Positions 33,505 through 43,538 of a stretch of DNA of 64,000 bases are shown piece by piece. Made by a program: the position numbers and the translations under genes. Below the pieces are notes generated by a model. The model ran no database searches, was not told the origin of the DNA, and was given only the letters and a program-made list of their open reading frames with translations. The stretch's first letter is position 1; each line of letters starts with the position of its first letter. The stretch is from Liolophura sinensis (lineage: Eukaryota > Mollusca > Polyplacophora > Chitonida > Chitonidae), in NCBI RefSeq assembly GCF_032854445.1, contig NC_088305.1:5025606-5089605 (forward strand). The letters run 5' to 3'.

Positions 33505-34890
33505 ATAAAAGCCTTGTGGACAATGGCAATAAGAACAAGGGGGTTAAAACAGAAGTCCTGTGGACAATGGCAATAAGATCAAGGTGGTGAAGACAGAAGT
33601 GTGATGGACAGTGACAATAATAACCAGGGGGTAACGACAGAAGCCTGATGGACAGTGGCAATAATAACCACAGGATGGAGACAGAAGCCTGGTGGACAGT
33701 GGCAATAATAACCACAGGACGGTGACAGAAGCCTGATGGACAGTGGCAATAATAACCACAGGATGGTGACGGAAGCCTGATGGACAGTGGCAATAATAAC
33801 CACAGGATGGTGACAGAAACCTGATGGACAGTGGCAATAATAACCACAGGATGGTGACAGAAACCTGATGGACAGTGGCAATAATAACCACAGGATGGTG
33901 ACAGAAGCCTGATGGACAGTGGCAATAATAACCGCAGGATGGAGACAGAAGCCTGGAGGACAGTGGCAATAATAACCACAGGATGGTGACAGAAACCTGA
34001 TGGACAGTGGCAATAATAACCACAGACTGGAGACAGAAGCCTGATGGACACTGGCAATAATAACCACAGGATGGAGACAGAAGTCTGATGGACAGTGGCA
34101 ATAATAACAACAGGATGGAGACAGAAACCTGATGGACAGTGGCAATAATAACCACAGGATGGTGACAGAAGCCTGGTGGACAGAGGCAATAATAACCACA
34201 GGATGGAGACAGAAGCCTGGTGGACAGTGGCAATAATAACCACACCATGGAGACAGAAGCCTGGTGGACAGTGGCAATAATAACCACAGGATGGTGACAG
34301 AAGCCTGGTGGACAGTGGCAATAATAACCACAGGATGGAGACAGAAGCCTGATGGACAGTGGCAATAATAACCACAGGATGGTGACAGAAGCCTGGTGGA
34401 CAGTGGCAATAATAACCACAGGATGGTGACAGAAGCCTGGTGGACATTGGCAATAATAACCACAGGATGGTGACAGAAACCTGATGGACAGTGGCAATAA
34501 TAACCACAGGATGGTGACAGAAGCCTGATGGACACTGGCAATAATAACCACACCATGGAGACAGAAGTCTGATGGACAGTGGCAATAATAACCACAGGAT
34601 GGAGACAGAAGTCTGATGGACAGTGGCAATAATAACCACAGGATGGAGACAGAAGTCTGATGGACAGTGGCAATAATAACCACAGGATGGTGACAGAAGC
34701 CTGGTGGACAGTGGCAATAATAACCACACCATGGAGACAGAAGCCTGGAGGACAGTGGCAATAATAACCACAGGATGGAGACAGAAGTCTGATGGACAGT
34801 GGCACTAATAATCAGGTTATGGAGACAGAAGCCTGACGGACATTGACAGTAATAACTGCAGGATGAAAAGGCAGTCTCTCACGGACAGTG
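33505..34890. repeat. 44-bp tandem array (about 31 units), open in three minus frames
   Basis: Unit of 44 bp containing 'ggacagtggcaataataacc' and 'acaggatggtgacagaagcc'; spacing is exact, for example 33791 and 33835. The edges decay, the centre is very uniform. The minus strand has no stop in any frame of the unit. Since 44 is not divisible by 3, a 132-bp supercycle gives three overlapping frames of 405-435 aa with Cys/Tyr/His-rich text. Equal openness in all three frames argues against coding. Confidence 0.95.
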
Positions 34891-36425
34891 CTACATGTAC
34901 AATGTATATACATGTAATGATCAACATGCAGCAGAGAAGGAAGACAAAAGCCTGATTGGAGGATTGGAGCCTCAAACAGTAGAATGAGTCAGGCAAGGCC
35001 CTTAAGAGCATTTCACAAATTAACACATGAACTTCTTGTTAACTCAAAACATGATTGCCCCAATCCTGCCAGCATATTTTTACATCTGCAAGTTAAAAGA
35101 TGTGCAAGTATGCTTTTGAAGAAGGGCTCGTAGAAAAAGAAGGATCAATTACCTATTACGTGTTTGAGACTCATACATCCTCATGCTACTGAAGAAAAGT
35201 GAATTTGACAACTGAGTGAGAGATGCAATTGCTAATTTAATAAATATGCATACAAACCGTGTTAAAAGAGACACACAATTGAATAGCCGACTCGGCCAAA
35301 GAAAAGCGCTTATTAAATATTGACAATGAGCCTTCATCGATCAGCCACACAACAGTTCCTCCCTAAATTTCCCAGCGGGTCTTTTTTCAGCCCCCCACCC
35401 CTCCTCCCCATTAATATTTGACAATGAGCAATTCTGAATTTCCACTGAACAAGATGAATAAGCTAACCACATGAAATGCATGTAAACATTATACATATGT
35501 AATGGAATGAGATATGTACAGGGCTAAAATCTCCTTTGTGGAGAGTTATCAGACTGAAAACTATCCCAGAGTAAAAGTCATTCTTGACATGATACATGTA
35601 CATGGATAGAACAGTACACAACTTGGCCTTTTACATCATCATGTAACCCATGACTCACTGCATCCAGCGGTATTTCATGTTTCAATGGACTCTTTTATTA
35701 AGTTCTTTCAATCCTTTATTTGTTCAGAACAATATTTCGATGATACTCTACATGTGTGTCTGTACAATCAATGTGTGTCTATAGTAAGGGTGCAATTTCT
35801 CAGGTGAGGGTGTTGATCGAAACACTGAAGTTCCAGCACAATGTACCTGTAACATACACATATAACCAACTTCAGACAAAATACTACCGTTTTCACTGGA
35901 CAGAAAATTGGGGTCGTGTATATTCCTGTATTGTTGAGCCAATACCATATTTGTCTGTTGACTAGATTATCTCCCTTTCTTTGGCAGTGAAAACAATGAC
36001 GTTGCTAAGGCGACTCGTGGATGCATCAGCCTTCACTGCCGAAATAATGAATCTTTTGTGGCATAGCGAGAGGAAACAGAAATACAAGTTACATAAGATA
36101 AACGTAATTCACTTCTTACTACCTACATATACATGGGGTAAGTGTAATGATGTAGCTTCAAATTATCATTGTACACTTTTCTTCAATTTATCACTTTTCC
36201 CTTCCTCCAAACACATATAGTTATTCTATGAACACCAAGAATTAGTTTTTCACTGTATACAAGTACATGTAACAGTAAAACTTCAATGGGACAGTCAATA
36301 TTACCTACATTGCTCCCATCTCATCTGTTCTAGGCATTATACACCCAGGCAGAGTCCCATTTTGACTCTAACCACTGCTTCAGCAAGTTCATCTTACCTG
36401 TAATCAATTCATCTCTCAACACCAA
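34891..36425. other. Unique block
   Basis: About 1.5 kb of AT-rich DNA with several TACATGTA words and no repeat or gene recognised. 'gattatctccctttctttgg' near 35964 contains the reverse of the common mollusc word 'aagggagataa'. Confidence 0.35.
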
Positions 36426-36690
36426 ATTGTAATTATACTCTACACCTTGCTTCAATTAATCATTACAACTTGAAATTACTACCATTTTACATTGGCAATA
36501 GTCACTGCACACCCTGCTTCAATTATTCACTATTCATTCTGCATATACACCAAGCTTCAATTATTCACTATTCACTAAACATGTACACCAAGCTTCAATT
36601 ATTTACTATTTACTCTAGACGTGTACACAAAGCTTCAATTTTTCACTCTAAATGTACATCAAGCCTCAATTATTCTGTGATCTTGCAGGA
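36426..36690. repeat. Degenerate ~38-bp tandem array
   Basis: 'aagcttcaattattcactat' and 'acatgtacaccaagcttcaa' recur about six times with indels. Unit edges are blurred and the left part is the most diverged. Confidence 0.8.
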
Positions 36691-38865
36691 GTTGTCAATT
36701 AAGTTCAGTAAACATGTAAATTGGTACAATACTTTGTGCAACATCTAGAACCCAATGCAACAATATTCCAATAGGCTCTACCTTCTCTGTCTGCATGATC
36801 TGTATGGGCTAATAACATTCACCACCCAGGAGGCCGCCGTACATGTACATAAAACGTCTGTTCCTTATCCCGAAGTAGGATGATAAAACTATCGGGGCTT
36901 TTAGTTTGAAAGTGTGACATATTTACTGATATAAACCGCACGCATAAAACACGTTACCATGATGTGTAGGGGGACAAGGAGCTAGGATATGGCTGTGTCT
37001 TTTCCGATGGCCTCGTACCGCAGAGATGATGCATTATGACGATCTAGCACAAGACTCTTTTATCCTTTCCACCGGTATCCAGAGACACAAATTATCTGAC
37101 TCGACAGAAAATTCATAAAACCATAGATATATGCCTGGCAGCCGAATTGTAATGTCTCCTCATCAATTCAAATGCCCGTCAGTTTACTTCACAACTATAA
37201 ATCCCAAATTTCTCAGATTCCCCTGAGTATTTTAAGAGAAGGCTTGAAAACCTCGGCTGACAGATCACATAATCTACATGGACAATTACCGTTTCCTTAC
37301 GAGGCGAGAGCGAAACACCAGACAATACAGGCTATTATTTCACTCGTTTTTTTCTGCAATCCTGTTCTATTTTTGTATTTCAACTTTTTTTTTTTTTTTA
37401 TTATTACTTTTTGGTTAATGCTAACATCTTTTTAAATCATTTAGGTAAGGTCTGAGCTTCCTAATCTCTACTGTGGCAAAATTAAATTATGTTTGTTTGT
37501 CCTCAATGGCATCCTTGTGTTCTGAATGAGGGGAGAGATGTGGAGATTAAAAATGTGTGTGTGTGTGGGGGGGATTGTGGGGGGGGGGGAGAGAGAGTTC
37601 ATATAAACCCAAGCCTTTCATCTGTTTTAAGGCCTAAATTGAAGATGAAGATGTACATATACATGGCCCATCCATCCTTAAAAAAGAAAGTTTTGCACTT
37701 AAAGGCCAATTTCGCTGGTAATGAAGAAATGAAGAAAATGCAAAGATTTTTTTTCTGGAGTAGACGAAATAAGAACATTTGAGCAGGGCTCTTTCTGGTG
37801 GATAGGTACGTCTATACATGAGACAATTTATATTCATAAATATGTAGCCTGGTGGCTTTATTCTGTGTAGACTCACAAAATTAGATTTTTTCAGTGTGAA
37901 GCTCTAAAATCAATGAATGGGGAATTTAGGGTAATAAAAAATGTGTTCTGATGAGATCGTGTAAAATACTTTCAGCCTTCTTTACTCCATATATGTATAT
38001 ACAGTATAAAACAAGTAAGGAGGGTTTCGAATGCAAACTCTTTTGTCGTTTAAGGTAAAAACCGTCCTACTGTCGAAAATGTTAAATGACATTATTTACT
38101 GATGACCTGTCTCACTGTGTTCTAGGTGCACCAAAAACCCTTCGTTCCCTCTGGAACCCATCATGTTCACAAACGTGAAATGTTCATTTTTCTCCACAGT
38201 TAGTGTATTCTAAACAACTGTTTGTGAAACTTCTTCCAGACACCCATATTATAGCAAATGTGATCAAAATTAGTTGCCTCATATTTTGACAGGTCACATG
38301 ACACTGGAGGACTTTTTCTACCTTTAGTGATAAAAGACTTTGAACTTGAAATTTCCCTATTAAGAGCAAAAATTCACATTCAACTTTAATGTAATGGTTT
38401 CTTGACAATACTCGAGGTGCAATATTATTTGGGCAACTCGAGCTAGTACTTGTGTACATGTATACACATATCTCTTTGCAGCAGGTCAGTGCAAATCACC
38501 ATTCCTACAGCATCAGACTTAACACCGTTCCTATATTCAGAGTGTTCGAAAAGGGCAAGTAGCAGACTGCAAACAGTTGTCTACTGCCTACTTTGAATAT
38601 CCTTACCATTTAAATCAATGGTAATTGTGGCAGGTTACTTTTGGACTCTGACACCCTTCAATTCTAAGTGAAAACCCTGTTACATACCATGTAATAAATC
38701 TGGGCTGTGCACATTTTATATGCAGCTAAGAATTCACATTTTATAACGCATGAAGCAACATGAAAATTACTCGTACATGTAGCTGCAAGGAAAATGTACT
38801 GTAATCGTTTGAACAAAAAAAGTACTGTCAGAACACAAGCAGTCCCATGGGAGTTACATATACAG
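36691..38865. other. Mostly unique block with possible regulatory island at 36770-37320
   Basis: At 36770-37320 the DNA is CpG-containing and non-repetitive ('cttatcccgaagtaggatga', 'tataaaccgcacgcataaaa'). Near 37557-37600 there is a GT/G/GA simple-sequence stretch. A scrap at 37840-37925 ('tttattctgtgtagactcac') looks like the middle of the TIR element described at 39215. No gene recognised. Confidence 0.4.
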
Positions 38866-39092
38866 TACATACTCTCGTTCCTCAACCTCTTCCAAATGAA
38901 AGAGCACTTTTCAGTGCAATTTTTATGCACATTTACAATACGATTTAGGAGACAAAACTAGATTCGTCGCATTGGCCAGTTTCAGGGCTTCACAAAAAGC
39001 ATTATTTTATCAGTCTATAAGGAGTAGTGCCTTCAGAATATGGTTAAACAAACACCTTTCAATCATGCGAAAAGGTTGAAGAATTACAGTAA
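38866..39092 (-). mobile_element. TIR element (MITE-like) H, copy 1
   Basis: On the minus strand it reads like the copy at 39215-39430: end with 'gtaattcttcaacctttt', middle 'actgataaaataatgctttt' and 'gtgaagccctgaaactggcc', and far end 'ggaagaggttgaggaacgag'. Both ends carry inverted forms of ttcWtcaaccttttc, which makes them imperfect terminal inverted repeats of about 25-30 bp. There is no coding capacity. Confidence 0.72.
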
Positions 39093-39214
39093 CAATGTTG
39101 GAAAGGAGCCCTTTATGACAAAGTCTTTTGCTTGCCTTTAAAGCTGTAACATGGATTAACGTGCTGTGATCTTACTGTTCATGACTGTGGGTACTTTGAA
39201 AACAAAGACACTGC

Positions 39215-39430
39215 TGTAATTCTTCAAACTTTTCACATGTTTGCAAGGTGGTTATTCAAGCATATTCTGAAGGCATTATCCTGTGTAAACTGATAAAATT
39301 ATACTTTTTCTGAAGCCCCGAAATTGGCCAATCCATCCAATGTACTTCTGTCTTGAAGAAATTAAGAATGTACATAAACTGTGTTAAAGGTTGTTCTTTC
39401 ATATGTGAAAAGGTTGATGAATTTATTGTA
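39215..39430 (+). mobile_element. TIR element (MITE-like) H, copy 2
   Basis: Left end 'ttcttcaaacttttcacatg', right end 'catatgtgaaaaggttgatg' (its imperfect reverse complement). The middle shares 'ctgaaggcattat', 'ctgtgtaaactgataaaatt' and 'gaagccccgaaattggccaa' with copies 1 and 3. Copy 1 lies about 120 bp to the left in the opposite orientation, so a transcript through both could fold back. Confidence 0.75.
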
Positions 39431-40307
39431 TTTTACATGTACAGGCTGGTATACACGTATGTCCATCTGAATGTACATGTACATGTGAACATGTTCAAAA
39501 AGTTTGAGAATTAAGGCAGCAGACCAATTTGTGCTTACATATCTGTTCTCACTCAATGTCTGATTGTACAGTGAACCCTAAACCCCAAATCGTTTCCTTA
39601 CTTCTCACCCCAGAAAGCCTTCAAAGAGAAGAATAAAGTACCGCAGCAAACTGTATCAGTTTTTATGGAGACTGAATGTCAGACGTTACATTATCTTGAT
39701 GAAATATCAAGCCAGAAGAACGGGAGATATCCCTTGATACCATACAGCTCTGCTGGAGATAGCGTCTCGTTGATATTAAAGTCCGGCGAAGTCGGCTTGG
39801 TCCAAGGCAGGAATTACCGGCAGCACAGTGTATAAATGCCCTATGCAAGTATAATTTCATTTGTCTCGCAGAGTTTGGGCTGGTCGTCGGAGCAGTGTCT
39901 ACCTTAGGATCGAGTCATGGCCGTTTTAATCGCAGGATCTCTGAGATAAAACCAGGCGACAGAACGGCTGAGAAAAGAGCCAAGCTAGAGTGACATGTGG
40001 TCCGGCGTAATGCGATTTGTTACAACTGTCGAACATATTGCACGAGTTTTCATCGAAACTTGATAGGCTCTGGCGGATTGGTGAGACGGGCAACTTGGGG
40101 AAATAAAAACACAATTTGGCTGATCACAGCGCTGGTCATTACAACAGACAATGACTTAATGACATACGTTAGGGACTGTTTCATTACAGACAAGGCTATG
40201 TGTCATAAGAACTATATACATATACTGTATAATACAAAGTGCAGCGGGATACATCTACTGGTGCATAGGGACTTCATTTCTAACATTATATATACACCAG
40301 CTACACA
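39431..40307. other. Unique block with possible regulatory island at 39600-40200
   Basis: Non-repetitive, with more CpG than average ('gatagcgtctcgttgatatt', 'ggctggtcgtcggagcagtg'). A plus-strand 137-aa open frame (39997-40410) has no nearby ATG at its start, runs into dispersed repeat F and has no recognisable domain, so I do not call it a gene. Confidence 0.4.
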
Positions 40308-40530
40308 TACCCTTTTTCTTCTACTTTTTGAGACACCTGGTCTTCTCATTTTAGCCAACATATATGTAACTCTAGCAGGAATACTGTTTCTTTTTTTCTC
40401 ACATGGTTAGACCATCTAATGAACAACATACTCATATCTTTACATTTCCAAAAGCCTGGTAAAGAAATGTAATATTCTACTTTCAACACTACTAATATCT
40501 GTCCCAAATTTCGGGAGAATTAGGGCAGTA
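40308..40530 (+). repeat. Dispersed repeat F, copy 2
   Basis: Same-orientation counterpart of 580-800, nearly full-length match with small indels (for example the extra 'atatc' after 'catact'). Confidence 0.75.
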
Positions 40531-41033
40531 GGCCTACAGTATGTGTGCATCTAAATCCATGTATATCTTCACCTACCTTAATTACCACGAAGACTGAGTT
40601 CCGGCAGCTTCGACTTTCTCGGGTTTAATTCAGCTCTACAAGTAAAATATGAAGCAGTACTTAAATATGAACTAAACTTAAACTGGATATACATGTAATA
40701 ATCAATCTGTGAAGAAACTTTATACAACTTACGCATTCAATGTTTCTTTTTTTTAAATGAATGAATAAATGACATGAAATCAATAATGTGTATTCCATCA
40801 AAAGAAAAAACAAACAAGTTATCTGAGACTGTACTGTACACAAAATTTATGAAAAGTAAATACACATATAAAACAGTATATAAACACTGACCAAGTGATA
40901 CGAACCTCTCAGCATGACAGACATCAATCAACTATCAGCAAAATTCCACATTTTGTTGCAAGTACAGAGTAGGTGACCAAGTCTGAGGTGTCTATTGCAC
41001 CTCATTTCTATGAGGTAACCAAATAAAGATGTT
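40531..41033. other. Unique AT-rich stretch
   Basis: Nothing recognised. Confidence 0.35.
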
Positions 41034-41278
41034 AGCTTTTGATTGGTATTTGACGCAGTACTCAATAATATTTAACTTATATGATGGCGACCTGCATTAT
41101 GGTGGGAGGAAATCTGGCAGAACCTGAGGGAACCCAAAACCATCTGTAGGTTGTTGGCAGACCAGAAAGGAAGCCACCAGGATTTGAACTCAGAGTGACA
41201 GCATTGGTGCCACTCCTGGATCACTGCGCCGGGCTGGCATGCTAACCACCTCAAGCACTGAGGTCCTGTCAGCTTTTG
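41034..41278 (-). mobile_element. A-family SINE, variant head (A2), 8-bp target duplication
   Basis: Flanks agcttttg at 41034-41041 and 41271-41278. The (ATTT)n tail is missing, so the left flank runs straight into 'attggtatttgacgcagtac'. The head 'ctggcatgctaaccacctca' is of the A2 type. Diverged throughout, so this is an old copy and the duplication could be chance. Confidence 0.75.
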
Positions 41279-41314
41279 GGCTCAACGGCTACTAGCAGGC
41301 TATGGGACACCATC

Positions 41315-41316
<2 letters not shown>

Positions 41317-41348
<32 letters not shown>
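41317..41348. repeat. (TA)n microsatellite
   Basis: About 16 uninterrupted TA units followed by an A-rich run. Confidence 0.95.
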
Positions 41349-41353
<5 letters not shown>

Positions 41354-41860
41354 AAAAATAATAAAATGCCTTCACAACTTTCTACATTCTGTTATATTCC
41401 AACTCCAGTTTCAAACTTCATGTCATTTTCAAGGAATATGTGATATATGGATTTTTCTTATATTTCTTCAAATATATACATGTATATATATATGATTTAC
41501 AGTAACAGGAAGTGAAAAGTTTGTTGAAGGTGACATGAAGCCTAATCAAACAAATGAACAAAACCAAAAGCTAACATTACAAGCTAATTAGATGATTACA
41601 GACTGTACACGAATACATGTAACCACAGAGTCAGAATATTAAGGTTTTGAACTCTCAAAGAACCGGCGATGCAGAAAGGAGGTTTGATAATTCCATGTAC
41701 ATATAGGTGAAGACACAAATTTGTTTTGGCAATTGACAGACACACAGTACGTGCACACGTGCAAGTCGTGATAACCACTGGCTGCATGATCACTTCAATA
41801 TCCAAAGGATTCAGTCAATCAAACTAACTGCAGCATTGTGTTGAATATTTGTACAAATTA
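41349..41860. other. Unique AT-rich stretch
   Basis: Nothing recognised apart from TACATGTA words. Confidence 0.35.
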
Positions 41861-42014
41861 ATTTATTTATCTGATTTGATTGGAGTTTTATGCTGTACTC
41901 AAGAATGTTTCACTTATACGATGGCAGGCAGCATTATGGTGAGAGGAAACTGGGCCGAGCCCGGGGAAAACCCATGACCATCCGCAGGTTGCGGGCAGAC
42001 CTTCTCACCTACAG
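41861..42014 (-). mobile_element. A-family SINE, 5'-truncated
   Basis: From 'atttatttatctgatttgat' to 'cgggcagaccttctcaccta'. The head is absent. Flanking words tacaaattaa and cacaaaataa match only loosely. Confidence 0.85.
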
Positions 42015-42124
42015 CCTGCACAAAATAAGGAGAATAATATTCTAGTATTGTACATGTATTTAAACATTTCTTCTGATATAGATATAGGTTTAATACAAGG
42101 CACATGTACACGTAGGCTAAGTGC

Positions 42125-42745
42125 CCAGAGCTGAGTCAGAATTGTCTGTGGTGTCCAGTTCATATCTGCGACAGTCTGTGGTGTCTAGTTCATACCTGTG
42201 TCAGTCTGTGATGTCACATTCATATCTGTGTCAATATGTGGTGTCCAGTTAATAGCAGCATGAGTCTGTGGTGTAAAGTTCATACCTGCATCAGTCTGTT
42301 GTGTCTGGTTTATATCTGAATGAGTCTGTGGTGTCCAGCTCATACATGTGTCAGTCTGTGGTGTCCCATTCATATCCATGTCAATATGTGGTGTTCAGTT
42401 CATACCTGCATGAGTCTGTGGTGTCTAGTTCATACCTGCATGAGTCTGTGGTGACTAGTTCATACCTGCATCAGTTTGCTGTGTCCAGTTCATACTTGAA
42501 TCAGTCTGTGGTGTCCAGTTCATACTTGAATCAGTCGGTGGTGTCCAGTGCATACCTGTGTTAGTCTGTGGTGTCCAGTTCATACCTGCATCAGTCTGTG
42601 GTATCCAGTTCAAACCTTCATGAGTCTGTGGTGTCCAGTTCATATCTGCATCAGTCTGTGGTGTCCAGTTCATACCTTTGTCAGTCTGTGGTGTCCATTT
42701 CATATCTGCATCAGTCTGTGGTGTCCAGTTCATACCTACATATAG
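42125..42745. repeat. 30-bp tandem array (about 20 units)
   Basis: Unit of 30 bp, for example 'tcagtctgtggtgtccagtt' plus 'catacctgca'. As 30 is a multiple of 3, both strands give repetitive open frames: the minus strand reads as a 10-residue repeat with Trp-Thr-Pro-Gln-Thr-Asp, the plus strand as a Ser/Val-rich repeat. There is no unique flanking coding sequence and a SINE follows directly, so I treat it as a minisatellite. Confidence 0.93.
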
Positions 42746-42775
42746 TGCCTGTATTTTGCACATCTGATAGATCTA

Positions 42776-43041
42776 GAGGCCTCCGTGGCTCAGTTGGTTA
42801 CCGCGCTAGTATAGCGTAATGATCCAGAAACCTTTCACCAATGCAGTCACTGTGAGTTCAAATCCAGCTCATGCTGGCTTCCTCTCCTGCCGTAAGTGGG
42901 AAGATCTGCCAGCAGCCTGCAGACAGTCTTGGGTTTTCCCCAGGCTCTGCCAGGTTTCCTCCACCATAATGCTGGCCACCGCCGTAGAAGTGAAATATTC
43001 TTGAGTACAGTGTATAACACAAATTAAATAAATAAATAAAT
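42776..43041 (+). mobile_element. A-family SINE, full length
   Basis: Head 'ggcctccgtggctcagttgg', box B-like 'gtgagttcaaatccagctc', complete body, 3' motif and (AAAT)n. A few point changes. It starts just right of the 30-bp array. Confidence 0.92.
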
Positions 43042-43083
43042 CTGATTGGTATATGTACTCGACTTTAAGCATGGACATGTATA

Positions 43084-43538
43084 CTGCAATTCAACCTTTT
43101 CACATGTTTGCAAGATGTTCATTCAACCCAAGCATAATTCTCAGAGTATTATTCTGTGTAGGCTGACAAAATAATGCTTTTTGTGAAGCCCTGAAACTGT
43201 TCATGCAAACCAATGTAGCTTTGTCTCAATGAAATTTACCCAAATTAAAAGGTGCATAGAACTACACAGAAAGTCGTTATGTCATACTCATAAATTTATT
43301 TATTTATTTGATGTGTGTTTTACGCCGTACTCAAGAATATTTCACTTATACGACGGCGGCCAGCATTATGGTGGGTGGAAACCGGGCAGAGCCCGGGGGA
43401 AACCCACGACCATCCGCAGGTTGTTGGCAGACCTTCCCACTTACGGCCGGAGAGGAAGCCAGCATGAGCAGGACTTGAACTCACAGCGACCGCATTGGTG
43501 ATCATACTCATAAAGGTTGAGGAATTAGGGTAATTGCA
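43084..43538 (+). mobile_element. TIR element (MITE-like) H, copy 3, interrupted by a SINE
   Basis: Left part 43084-43294: 'tgcaattcaaccttttcaca', then 'tattctgtgtaggctgacaa' and 'gtgaagccctgaaactgttc'. Right part 43515-43538: 'ggttgaggaattagggtaat' plus 'tgca', which is the inverted left end. The A-family SINE at 43295-43501 splits it. Without the SINE and one copy of its target duplication the element is about 235 bp, like copies 1 and 2. Confidence 0.8.
43282..43514 (-). mobile_element. A-family SINE, 5'-truncated, 13-bp target duplication, inside a MITE
   Basis: Perfect direct repeat tcatactcataaa at 43282-43294 and 43502-43514. The SINE (43295-43501) has an excellent body and 3' end, and stops at 'gcgaccgcattggtga', so the box A half of the head is missing. 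High similarity to consensus indicates a young insertion. Confidence 0.95.

Noticed and set aside
33464-34805. Three minus-strand open frames of 405-435 aa
   Set aside because: They overlap in three frames over the same 44-bp array, which is expected of a stop-free unit and not of a gene.
39997-40410. 137-aa plus-strand open frame
   Set aside because: The frame starts at GTG, not ATG, runs into dispersed repeat F, and has no recognisable domain.
42185-42763. Trp-Thr-Pro-Gln-Thr-Asp repeat protein on the minus strand
   Set aside because: 30-bp array also open on the plus strand; interrupted by stops and frameshifts, no unique part.
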